Below are positions 53,918 through 61,687 of a DNA stretch of 64,000 bases, one piece after another. The DNA comes from Bacillota bacterium (GTDB taxonomy: Bacteria; Bacillota; Clostridia; Oscillospirales; Ruminococcaceae): the NCBI GenBank assembly GCA_023421245.1, contig JAEZTV010000005.1, positions 1 to 64,000 on the forward strand, given 5' to 3'. The stretch's first letter is position 1. Each line of letters begins with the position of its first letter. A program made the position numbers and the translations under genes. The notes beneath the pieces were generated by a model that worked only from the letters and a program-made list of their open reading frames with translations, did not search any database and was not told the origin of the DNA.

Positions 53918-54751
53918 TTATTTCTCATTTCTGCGCTTGACAATGTATTTGTCAGACTTTTTGTTCTTGGTTCTTGTCTTGTAGCCGAGCGCAGGCTTAC
54001 CCCAGGGGGTAACCGGCGAAGGCCGTCCGATGGGGGAACGTCCCTCACCACCGCCGTGCGGGTGATCAACAGGGTTCATAACTGAGCCGCGGACGGTCGG
54101 CCTCCAGCCCATGTTACGCTTACGACCGGCCTTGCCGATGTTAACATTTTCATGGTCTACGTTGCCAACCTGGCCGACAGTCGCCATGCAGTTTACCGGT
54201 ACCCTGCGCAGCTCGCTGGACGGCAGGCGAAGGAGCGCGTAGCTGCCCTCTTTTGCCATGAGCTGTGCCATGTTTCCGGCCGACCTTGCAAGCTGACCGC
54301 CTTTACCCGGGTACAGCTCCACGTTGTGGATGAAGGTACCTACGGGGATATTAACGAGCGGCAGTGCGTTGCCGGGAATGATGTCCGCCGAGGGGCCCGA
54401 CATAACGGTGTCGCCAACCTTCAGGCCGTTCGGTGCGATGATGTAACGTTTCTCGCCATCCTCATACTCAAGCAGCGCGATGTGTGCCGAACGGTTGGGG
54501 TCGTACTCCAGGGTAAGCACCTTTGCGGGGATATCAAACTTATCCCTCTTGAAATCGATAATGCGGTATTTTCTGCGCATTCCGCCGCCGCGGTGGCGAA
54601 CTGTAATGCGGCCGTAGCTGTTTCTGCCGGCGCTCTTTTTGAGCGTAGTGAGCAGACTCTTTTCCGGCTCAACCTTCGACAAGCCCGAGTAATCGGTCAC
54701 GGTCATCTTGCGGCGACCGGGTGTCGTAGGTTTGTATAACTTAATAGCCAT
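53918..54751 (-). CDS. rplB: 50S ribosomal protein L2
   Basis: A 277-residue L2 near the peptidyl transferase centre. MAIKLYKPTTPGRRKMTV is the family start, so 54751 is used although the frame continues upstream. VDHPHGGGEGRSPIG near the C-terminus holds the conserved His. Confidence 0.98.
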   Translation of the reverse strand: MAIKLYKPTTPGRRKMTVTDYSGLSKVEPEKSLLTTLKKSAGRNSYGRITVRHRGGGMRRKYRIIDFKRDKFDIPAKVLTLEYDPNRSAHIALLEYEDGEKRYIIAPNGLKVGDTVMSGPSADIIPGNALPLVNIPVGTFIHNVELYPGKGGQLARSAGNMAQLMAKEGSYALLRLPSSELRRVPVNCMATVGQVGNVDHENVNIGKAGRKRNMGWRPTVRGSVMNPVDHPHGGGEGRSPIGRPSPVTPWGKPALGYKTRTKNKKSDKYIVKRRNEK

Positions 54752-54907
54752 TTTCGGTTTCACTCTCCTTGTGTTTGGCTTTGCGAGACGCTGTATGCGT
54801 CCCATACGATGCCTGCATTCCCTATTTACAATGCAGCGCCCAATCCGGCGCACTGTCGCTTGAGCAGATGCCAAGCGGCGTTTAGGAAAGCGGCGAAAGG
54901 TCTGATG

Positions 54908-55204
54908 TTAGACCATGCTCTCAAAGAACTCGATACCCTTGCTCTTTTCGGTCAGGGTTACAATGGCCTTCTTCCACTTGGGTGTGTAGCCGGTGTGTAT
55001 CCCCATCCTCTTAAAGCGGCCTCGTACGTTTAACGTGTTTACCTTTGCAACCTGAACGCCGAACAGCTTTTCCACCGCTTCGGCAATCTCAATCTTGTTG
55101 GCGCTGCGGGCAACTTCAAAGGTGTATTTCTTTTCGGCTACACCCGCCATAGTTGCCTCCGTAACAATGGGTCGGAGCACGATATCATGTGCGGTCTTTT
55201 CCAT
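54908..55204 (-). CDS. rplW: 50S ribosomal protein L23
   Basis: A 98-residue L23, the trigger factor and SRP docking site. VLRPIVTEATMAGVAEKKYTFEV is typical. It shares a base with rplD. Confidence 0.97.
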   Translation of the reverse strand: MEKTAHDIVLRPIVTEATMAGVAEKKYTFEVARSANKIEIAEAVEKLFGVQVAKVNTLNVRGRFKRMGIHTGYTPKWKKAIVTLTEKSKGIEFFESMV

Positions 55205-55827
55205 TATGCGTACACCTCCTCGATCTTTGCAACGGCATCCTTTGCCACGATAAACTTATCATGATGCAGAATATCGTAAACGTTGAGTGTGTTCACAAGC
55301 GCGGTTTTCACCCCGGGGATGTTGCGTGCGCTTTTCACCACATTTATATCGGTCTGGGGCATTACAATCAGTGCCTTTTGGGTAACGCCCAGAGCCGCGA
55401 GCATATTCACCATGCTCTTGGTTTTAATCTCGGAAAGGCTGATGCCGTCCACCACAATGATGTTCTGCTCCAGCGCCTTGCTCGAAAACGCAGACTTAAT
55501 CGCAAGTCTCTTTACCTTTTTATTCAGCGAATAGCTGTAATCACGAGGCTTGGGGCCCAGTGCCACACCGCCGTGACGCCACTGCGGCGCACGAATCGAG
55601 CCCTGTCTTGCATGACCGGTGCCCTTTTGTCTCCACGGCTTGCGTCCGCCGCCACGCACCTCGGTGCGCGTAAGGGTAGACTGTGTTCCCTGACGCTGGT
55701 TGGCAAGATAGTTTACAACAGCCGCATGCATTACGCTTTTATTCGGCTTTAGTCCAAACACGGCATCAGAAAGCTCGATCTCGCCCTTCTTCTTGCCGGC
55801 CATATCATATACTGCAACCTTTGGCAT
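55204..55827 (-). CDS. rplD: 50S ribosomal protein L4
   Basis: A 207-residue L4, with TEVRGGGRKPWRQKGTGHARQGSIRAPQWRHGG, the extended loop that reaches the tunnel. The ATG at 55827 has GGAGG upstream. In other bacteria L4 represses the S10 operon. Confidence 0.97.
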   Translation of the reverse strand: MPKVAVYDMAGKKKGEIELSDAVFGLKPNKSVMHAAVVNYLANQRQGTQSTLTRTEVRGGGRKPWRQKGTGHARQGSIRAPQWRHGGVALGPKPRDYSYSLNKKVKRLAIKSAFSSKALEQNIIVVDGISLSEIKTKSMVNMLAALGVTQKALIVMPQTDINVVKSARNIPGVKTALVNTLNVYDILHHDKFIVAKDAVAKIEEVYA

Positions 55828-55844
55828 TGTACTTCCTCCTTCCA

Positions 55845-56480
55845 TTACGCCTTTTTCACGCTGCTTGTGATGTACACGATGCCGTTTTTCGGGCCCGGTA
55901 CCGCACCCTTGAGCGCAATGAGGTTGTTTTCTGCATCAATCTTCGCGACGACAAGGTTCTGAACCGTAATGGTCTCGTTGCCCATCTGTCCGGGAAGCTT
56001 TTTGCCCTTCATAACACGGGATGGCGAGCTGTTCGCGCCAATCGAGCCCGGATGACGATGCACAGGGCCGCTGCCGTGGGTCTCCTTAATTCTGGAGGTG
56101 CCATGGCGCTTTACGTTACCTTGATAGCCCTTACCCTTGCTGGTTCCCGATACATCCACATGGTCGCCTGTCTCAAAAAAATCCGCCTTGATCAGGTCGC
56201 CCACGCTCAGTGCGTCGGGGTCGTCGAATTTGAATTCTTTCAGATGCTTCTTGGGCGCAACGTCCGCCTTGTCAAAATGCCCCTTCATGGGCTTGTTGAC
56301 ATGCTTTGCGGATACGTCGCCAAATCCGATCTGAACCGCAGTGTAGCCGTCGTTTTGTTCGGTCTTCTTCTGCACCACAATGCAGGGTCCGGCCTGTACA
56401 ACGGTCACGGGGATGACGTTGCCTTTTTCATCAAAAACCTGCGTCATACCCAGTTTTTTGCCGATGATTGCCTTTACCAT
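55845..56480 (-). CDS. rplC: 50S ribosomal protein L3
   Basis: A 211-residue L3. MVKAIIGKKLGMTQVF is the family start, so 56480 is used. HRHPGSIGANSSPSRVMKGKKLPG is the loop near the peptidyl transferase centre. Confidence 0.97.
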   Translation of the reverse strand: MVKAIIGKKLGMTQVFDEKGNVIPVTVVQAGPCIVVQKKTEQNDGYTAVQIGFGDVSAKHVNKPMKGHFDKADVAPKKHLKEFKFDDPDALSVGDLIKADFFETGDHVDVSGTSKGKGYQGNVKRHGTSRIKETHGSGPVHRHPGSIGANSSPSRVMKGKKLPGQMGNETITVQNLVVAKIDAENNLIALKGAVPGPKNGIVYITSSVKKA

Positions 56481-56589
56481 GTTCTTAAACCTTCCTCCTA
56501 CGGTTATTGGTTGAGCGCATTTTGCCCCCAACATGACCTGCAACGAAAGACTTGTTTCGTCTTAATGCCAATCACGATTAAAACAATCG

Positions 56590-56901
56590 TTACAGCTTAA
56601 GCTCGATGTCTACGCCGGCAGGGAGTTCAAGATCCATCAGCACCTTTACCGTCTGGTTGGACGGACGCAGGATGTCGATGAGCCTTTTGTGGGTTCTTTG
56701 TTCAAACTGCTCGCGGCTGTCCTTATACTTATGAACCGCGCGCAGAACGGTGATGATCTCACGCTCGGTCGGCAGCGGAATGGGACCCGAAACCTGTGCG
56801 CCGGTGCGCTTAGCGGTCTCCACAATCTTCTCCGCGGCCTGATCCACCAACTGATGATCATACCCCTTGATTCTAACCCTGATTTTTTCCTTGACTGCCA
56901 C
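56590..56901 (-). CDS. rpsJ: 30S ribosomal protein S10
   Basis: A 103-residue S10 (NusE), first gene of the operon. IRVRIKGYDHQLVDQAAEKIVETAKRTGAQVSGPIPLPTE is diagnostic. A long structured leader precedes it. Confidence 0.98.
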   Translation of the reverse strand: MAVKEKIRVRIKGYDHQLVDQAAEKIVETAKRTGAQVSGPIPLPTEREIITVLRAVHKYKDSREQFEQRTHKRLIDILRPSNQTVKVLMDLELPAGVDIELKL

Positions 56902-56994
56902 TAACCATCGCCTCCTTGATCTTTTGTTTTCCTAGTCTGGGAGCGACGCTGTAAAAAACAGAACACCCAGCCGTGTGTATCGCGGTTTAGCGCT

Positions 56995-57031
56995 TAAAAA
57001 TCCGGATAACTTGACGTGCAAGTTGTCCGGA
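56995..57031 (-). terminator. Terminator-like hairpin in the S10 leader
   Basis: A 13-bp stem with one imperfect pair (57001-57013 with 57019-57031) and a five-base loop, followed on the minus strand by U5. It lies between the promoter and rpsJ, so it is positioned to attenuate the operon. Confidence 0.75.
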
Positions 57032-57221
57032 CACGACCAGTAAAAGGTCACAAAAACGCCGTCAACCGCGTATTCGCCCTAACAGCGCATTACGCAGCCG
57101 CCCCTTTTTCGGGGTGGAGTTCCGTATTCATGTCGCCCGGTTTGAAATCGGACATACTCCGCGAAAATTACCCGCAAACCGCGGCAACCTCTCGCTTCAT
57201 CGCATATCTGTGCAGTCACGC
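57032..57221 (-). ncRNA. Structured leader RNA of the S10 operon
   Basis: About 190 GC-rich bases on the minus strand between a promoter and the attenuator hairpin, with several possible helices, including a CCCC/GGGG stem near 57100-57117. The stretch with GCGAGAGGTTGCCGC resembles the leader seen ahead of rpsJ in many Clostridia, from memory. No peptide-coding frame was convincing. A ribosomal protein, perhaps L4 or S10, could be its ligand; this is inference. Confidence 0.5.
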
Positions 57222-57227
57222 CTAATT

Positions 57228-57256
57228 ATAATACTACACCGCCGGGTCGATTGCAA
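57228..57256 (-). promoter_or_regulatory. Promoter of the S10 operon
   Basis: Minus-strand TTGCAA (57251-57256) and TATTAT (57228-57233) are spaced by 17 bases, about 330 bases upstream of rpsJ. From here to 57669 the sequence is AT-rich and holds only the divergent upstream region of the DUF4349 gene. Confidence 0.6.
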
Positions 57257-57669
57257 GCACTTTTTATACAAAACAAGCTCTGATATCCCGCCTTTTAATT
57301 TTTCTACCTTTTTTATAGCCGATAACAGATATTCCCGTTTGGTTTTGTTGTTATTGCACAATCATCGGGTTTTCTTTTTTGCTCTCGTATGCTATACTCT
57401 ATCATAAAAACAGTACAATTGCATCCTTTTCTCAATATTTATACCATAGCCTTTGCGCCTTCCCCGCATTTATCCCAGCACACAGTCCCGCCGATGGAAC
57501 TCCACTCCATGCAGTAATTCATGCCAAACGCGCCACTAACAGTATGCAGGCAAAACCAAGAACTCCCCCGCCCACAACGCAAACGCTGCAATTAAGGTGG
57601 GCATTCCTTTTCTTTTGCACAGCTTCAAACCGTGTGTACCATCCCGAATTGAAAGAAAGGATATGGATT

Positions 57670-58752
57670 ATGATGAAAACCACAACGCTATTCCCACGTG
57701 TTGCGGCGATTGCCCTTGCAATTGCCCTGGCCCTTAGCGCGGCAGGCTGCGGCGCAGGCTACTCCTCTTCGGCTCCGTCCGCCATAGCTCCCGACATGGC
57801 GCAAAACAGCGCCATCCAGGGCGACACTTCTTATGAGGAGGCCGGATACGACAGCGCCTCCATAGAATCTCCTGCGGAAACTGCCGACAGCGGCTTTACC
57901 GCAGGAAAACAATCCGCGACGCTGGAGCAGACGCAAAACAGCGCCGACACCGCCACACTCAACCGTAAGATTATCAAAACCGTCGACATGTATATGGAAA
58001 CGCTCGAGTTCGACACGCTCATTGACGGCCTCATCGCAAAAACCGGTGAGTTTGGCGGCTATGTCGAAACCTCTTCGGTCAGCGGGCTTGGCATAAACCA
58101 AAGTGCCGACGAGCGCTACACCCCCGCCCGCGATGCTAATGTGACCGTACGCATCCCCACCGCAAAGCTTGACGAGTTTACCACCCTCATTGGGACACTC
58201 GGCAACGTGACGCAGAAGAACGAGGGCAGTCAGGACATAACCCTGACCTACGCCGACACCGAGGCGCGCAAAGAGGCGCTGAGCGTGGAATACGAGCGGC
58301 TGATGGCGTTGCTTGAGAAAGCCGAAAGCTTAGAAGCCGTTGTAGCGCTTGAAGCGCGTCTTTCCGAGGTCCGCTACGAGCTTGACAGCCTTGGCAGCGC
58401 ACTGCGCCGCTACGACAGTCTGGTAGACTTTAGCACCGTACATATCCATGTGCAGGAGGTTCGCCGCTTTACCCCTACCCAGAAGGAGCCCGAAACGGTC
58501 GCCAGCCGCATCGCCACCGGCTTTAAAGAAACCCTGCTCGATATCCGCGACGGCGCGGGTAATTTTGCCGTATGGTTTGTGGTAAACCTGCCCTACCTGC
58601 TCATCTGGGCGGTTATCATCGCGGGTATTGTACTTGCAATCCGCCGCCTTGTGAAAACGCAGAAGGCCAAGAAAACCGCGCTCCATCCTCCCGTTCCCCC
58701 CGCAGGCTTTACGCCGCCCCAAAAAGAGGATACCAACGGCGATATAAAATAG
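57670..58752 (+). CDS. DUF4349 lipoprotein with coiled coil and C-terminal membrane helix
   Basis: A 360-residue protein. The signal peptide ends at SAAGC. Then come a Ser/Ala-rich linker, the DUF4349 domain (KTVDMYMETLEFDTLIDGL, TVRIPTAKLDEFTTLIGTLG, then the ALSVEYERLMALLEKAESLEAVVALEARLSEV coiled coil) and a membrane helix near the end (LPYLLIWAVIIAGIVLAI) with a basic tail. Function is unknown; the family sits at the cell envelope. The start at 57670 has AAAGG nine bases upstream; the frame is open far upstream but without coding character. Confidence 0.85.
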   Translation: MMKTTTLFPRVAAIALAIALALSAAGCGAGYSSSAPSAIAPDMAQNSAIQGDTSYEEAGYDSASIESPAETADSGFTAGKQSATLEQTQNSADTATLNRKIIKTVDMYMETLEFDTLIDGLIAKTGEFGGYVETSSVSGLGINQSADERYTPARDANVTVRIPTAKLDEFTTLIGTLGNVTQKNEGSQDITLTYADTEARKEALSVEYERLMALLEKAESLEAVVALEARLSEVRYELDSLGSALRRYDSLVDFSTVHIHVQEVRRFTPTQKEPETVASRIATGFKETLLDIRDGAGNFAVWFVVNLPYLLIWAVIIAGIVLAIRRLVKTQKAKKTALHPPVPPAGFTPPQKEDTNGDIK

Positions 58753-58798
58753 CGCTCACTCGTAACCGAATAATTCGCACCATCCCATAACACTACAA

Positions 58799-58832
58799 CG
58801 CGCCCCGCTTGTCGCAGGGCGCGCTGTTTTTT
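58799..58832 (+). terminator. Terminator after the DUF4349 gene
   Basis: A 7-bp GC stem (58799-58805 with 58817-58823) extended by inner pairs, followed by a T-run. Confidence 0.75.
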
Positions 58833-58943
58833 ATAATCAGCAGGCTTTTAAACCATTCCGGTTTTTGGGACGCGCTCCATGCCGCGCAGCTGCCTGAATG
58901 TCAGCTTTTGCGAGGTTGCATAATCGGCTGTCTTTACTCCGTG

Positions 58944-59726
58944 TCATCCCTCGTCGACGGTATACGAAAGATACCGAAAAGACGCTTGCCCAAGCTCAAC
59001 CGTCAGCAGTCCCGCAGCGTCTGGGCTGTCCGTTTGGCCTGGCATCGAGATGCCCACGGTAATCATCAGCCGCTGCCCGTCCGGCACCGCTTCCATGGCA
59101 AATATCTCCCGCCCGCCGCCCGCGTAGCTTGGCATGGTATAGCTGTCCGCCGCCGCGTCATAGCCCCGGGAGGTGCGCAGAAAATCGCTTGTCACATCAA
59201 AGTACCCCTGCACCGCCTGTTCCAGCTCCTGCGCCGTGCACACCGCGTCGGCATATTCCAGACCGTCCCCTGTTTCCACGAGCGGCCGTGCAAGCAGGTT
59301 GTTAATCCCGCAAAACCGCACGAAATAGTCTGCCTCCAGCTGTTCCGGCTGTTCCCACGTCTGCAGCACGGCATTGTCCGAGCGCAGCAGCGGCGTTACA
59401 AAAACATTGGTCATCATCTCAAGGTCGGCAAGGTCAACCGATGCGGGATCAACCTCTCCAATATACCGCTTTGCGCCGTCCAGCCGGAGTGTCTCACCGT
59501 CCGGTACGGCCTTGTAGGGCAGCACACCCTCCCGCGCCGCGCCCGGGTCATCCTGCAAAACGCCGTCCGCACCCCCCACACTCTCCTGCGCCGGTATCAA
59601 TGATGATAACGGCTCCTGCACGTTGCAGCCCGCAAGCAGCAACACTGCAAACAGCATAAACACCGTCAAAATACATCCACGCCGTACCGCGTTTCGGTTC
59701 CCCATAAAAAACCCTGCTGCTTTCAT
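58944..59726 (-). CDS. Lipoprotein of unknown function (paralogue of the gene at 37354)
   Basis: A 260-residue lipoprotein; the signal ends at LLLAGC. The C-terminal half carries FDVTSDFLRTSRGYDAAADSYTMP, YAGGGREIF and RLMITVGI, which align with the lipoprotein at 37354-38079. Its ATG overlaps the stop of the membrane protein upstream (ATGA), so the two are translationally coupled and probably form a pair at the membrane. The function is unknown. Confidence 0.78.
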   Translation of the reverse strand: MKAAGFFMGNRNAVRRGCILTVFMLFAVLLLAGCNVQEPLSSLIPAQESVGGADGVLQDDPGAAREGVLPYKAVPDGETLRLDGAKRYIGEVDPASVDLADLEMMTNVFVTPLLRSDNAVLQTWEQPEQLEADYFVRFCGINNLLARPLVETGDGLEYADAVCTAQELEQAVQGYFDVTSDFLRTSRGYDAAADSYTMPSYAGGGREIFAMEAVPDGQRLMITVGISMPGQTDSPDAAGLLTVELGQASFRYLSYTVDEG

Positions 59727-60268
59727 TCGCTTTGGTCTCCCCTCTGCGCATTCGGTAGCGAAGCTGCGGTTTGTTCCGGCGTTTCGGCCTTATGCTCCGC
59801 CATGCGGTCTGCAAGGCGATAGAACAGTCTGATATATCCATTGACAAGCAGAATAATCACCACCTCCGGCAGCGAGCGAAGCGGCGATAACACACTTGGA
59901 ATCCGTACATCGGTATACCACAACAGCAGTGCCGAATAGGTTGCCCCGGGGTTATAGTCCGCACGAAAAAAACCGGGGATGTCAAGCCCGAGCAGCACCG
60001 CGCACACAATAAGCGATGCAATCAGCCCGATCTTCATCCGTTTCTTTGCGGCATCACCGTATTCAATCTTGAGCATTTTGTCGGGAAAATGCGCCTGCAA
60101 CAGCTTGAGCACCACCCACAGCACACCCAGATAAACGGCAATCATATTCAGCGTCACCGCCGTAAACGGGCCCTCTCCGCCAATCAGCATCAGTATCTGA
60201 CCCGTTAACAGATTCCCCGCGGCAATGTACAGTACAAATGCGCTTAAAAAGCGATAGGTCTTTATCAT
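59723..60268 (-). CDS. Four-helix membrane protein of unknown function
   Basis: A 181-residue protein with four likely membrane helices (FLSAFVLYIAAGNLLTGQILML, MIAVYLGVLWVVLKLL, LIASLIVCAVLLGLDI, VVIILLVNGYIRLFY) and a charged C-terminal tail. I do not recognise a family. The ATG at 60268 has AAAAAAGGAGG ten bases or fewer upstream. It overlaps the lipoprotein gene. Confidence 0.72.
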   Translation of the reverse strand: MIKTYRFLSAFVLYIAAGNLLTGQILMLIGGEGPFTAVTLNMIAVYLGVLWVVLKLLQAHFPDKMLKIEYGDAAKKRMKIGLIASLIVCAVLLGLDIPGFFRADYNPGATYSALLLWYTDVRIPSVLSPLRSLPEVVIILLVNGYIRLFYRLADRMAEHKAETPEQTAASLPNAQRGDQSE

Positions 60269-60362
60269 ATCAGCCCCTCCTTTTTTCATAAGTATAGTAT
60301 ACATTATTCTGGCAGTATATCAAGTTTAAGGAATAACTAAGGATGGACTTTCTATCGGATTG

Positions 60363-60391
60363 TTGACATCATACAGTGGGGATGTTATTAT
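60363..60391 (+). promoter_or_regulatory. Promoter of the CD3324-like gene
   Basis: TTGACA (60363-60368) and TATTAT (60386-60391) are spaced by 17 bases, close to consensus. Confidence 0.75.
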
Positions 60392-60428
60392 TTACCGGAA
60401 TAAACGGCACAAAGGAGGAGCGTTACCT

Positions 60429-60539
60429 ATGCTTAATCCCATCGCGCGTGTTGCATAGCAGGGGCTATTGCAACTATTGTTAATTGCTATTTCTATCACA
60501 GTGGTTATAATAGCCATTGCTGTTCCAAGATTATTTTAA
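60429..60539 (+). pseudogene. Small transmembrane ORF interrupted by an in-frame amber codon
   Basis: An AAAGGAGGAG lies about eight bases before an ATG. Nine codons (MLNPIARVA) are followed by TAG at 60456-60458, and the same frame continues for 26 codons (QGLLQLLLIAISITVVII...), a hydrophobic helix, to TAA at 60537. Either a recently stopped small membrane protein, a leader peptide, or a read-through product. Confidence 0.5.
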
Positions 60540-60556
60540 TAATTGGGGAGAGCAAT

Positions 60557-60835
60557 ATGAGCTATGTCAAGGCCAGCTGCATCCTGCCCGAGGAACTGTT
60601 GCAGGAAATCTGGAGGTATGTGGACGGCACCTGCCTGTATATCCCACGCAAGCCCGAGTGCAAACGTGCATGGGGCGAGGGCACCTCGTTTCGCAGCGAA
60701 ATGGAGGTGCGCAACAGCGAAATCTATAAGGACTACCAAAGCGGGCTTTGTTATAAGAAGCTTTGCGAAAAATACTATCTATCGGTTAAAAGTGTGCAGC
60801 GCATTGTGCTGCGGCAAAAAAAAGAAAAACGATAA
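60557..60835 (+). CDS. CD3324-like small DNA-binding protein
   Basis: A 92-residue protein. The first part, ILPEELLQEIWRYVDGTCLYIPRK, resembles CD3324-type/Mor-like proteins and a C-terminal helix-turn-helix follows (GLCYKKLCEKYYLSVKSVQRIVLRQ). It is likely a small transcription regulator. GGGGAGAG precedes the ATG. It shares the promoter at 60363 with the interrupted small ORF and ends at its own terminator. Confidence 0.8.
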   Translation: MSYVKASCILPEELLQEIWRYVDGTCLYIPRKPECKRAWGEGTSFRSEMEVRNSEIYKDYQSGLCYKKLCEKYYLSVKSVQRIVLRQKKEKR

Positions 60836-60836
60836 C

Positions 60837-60880
60837 GGCGGGGCGGTACGGTTTATTCTGTACCGCCCCGCCTTCTTTTA
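60837..60880 (+). terminator. Terminator after the CD3324-like gene
   Basis: A perfect 13-bp GC-rich stem (60837-60849 with 60860-60872) and a ten-base loop are followed by a T-rich tract. Confidence 0.88.
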
Positions 60881-60967
60881 TAAACGTGATTGAGGTATCC
60901 CCGCGCCGCGGTGCCGCGTTATACTTACAATATAATAATTGACACATTATCAGGAGGAACCTTTTTT

Positions 60968-61093
60968 ATGAGACTATGCGCCGAATACCTTCCGCCGTTT
61001 ACCGCCTTTTTGTATTCTTATATTCACAGAAAGGAACAAACGGCATGCAAACAATACAATGGGAGGTTTTACTTGTTTCGCCTCCCCCGGTGA
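60968..61093 (+). CDS. Possible short ORF overlapping the DUF1062 start
   Basis: A 41-residue frame with a good GGAGG (ten bases upstream of the ATG) starts at 60968 and overlaps the DUF1062 gene start at 61045 in another frame. It could be a leader ORF whose translation affects the next gene, or a chance frame. No protein family is recognisable. Confidence 0.3.
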   Translation: MRLCAEYLPPFTAFLYSYIHRKEQTACKQYNGRFYLFRLPR

Positions 61094-61629
61094 TACGCCA
61101 CTGCAAACAATGCGGTAAAACAGTTTGTTATCGTAGCGCGGGGCTGTTTCGCGTCAACGCCCAGAAAAAGTCCCTTGATATCTGGCTCATCTACAAATGC
61201 GGGCACTGCCAAAGCACCTGGAACATGACCGTCCACTCCCGAATTTCCCCCCAAGCACTGGGGGCCGATACGCTCGGGCGATTTTATGCAAACGACAGCG
61301 CGCTTGCCCGGCAATGCGCGTGTGATCTCGGCCTTCTGCGCAAAAACAGCGCTGCGTTCGGCCGGCCGGATTACCGCATCGTCGGAGAAAATCTGCCCGA
61401 TACACCGGTGCACCTGCACATCACAAGCAGGCACCCCTGCGCGGTCAGGGTATCGAACCTGCTGCGCGTAAGGCTCGGTCTATCCCATCGTCAATACGAA
61501 CAGATGATACAAAGCGGGCAGCTTCGTGCCGCCGATGGGTGCGACCTGAAAAAAATCCGGTTAAATCACGGCATACTGCTTACCGTTGCACTCGGCACAA
61601 CCAGCCACCCGCAAGGCGTCGTCTGCTAA
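61045..61629 (+). CDS. DUF1062 domain protein
   Basis: A 194-residue protein with a zinc-ribbon-like pair (CKQC near residue 20 and CGHC near 53) and the family's C-terminal segment (RVSNLLRVRLGLSHRQYEQMI). DUF1062 proteins have no established function. The ATG at 61045 has AAAGGA nine bases upstream. The gene converges on proS with a shared terminator. Confidence 0.8.
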   Translation: MQTIQWEVLLVSPPPVIRHCKQCGKTVCYRSAGLFRVNAQKKSLDIWLIYKCGHCQSTWNMTVHSRISPQALGADTLGRFYANDSALARQCACDLGLLRKNSAAFGRPDYRIVGENLPDTPVHLHITSRHPCAVRVSNLLRVRLGLSHRQYEQMIQSGQLRAADGCDLKKIRLNHGILLTVALGTTSHPQGVVC

Positions 61630-61634
61630 AACGC

Positions 61635-61672
61635 AAAAACCGGCACGGTTTTATACCGTGCCGGTTCTCTTT
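61635..61672. terminator. Bidirectional terminator between DUF1062 and proS
   Basis: A perfect 12-bp stem (61638-61649 with 61655-61666) with a five-base loop, A residues on the left and T-rich sequence on the right. Confidence 0.92.
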
Positions 61673-61687
61673 CATAATGGGTACGGC

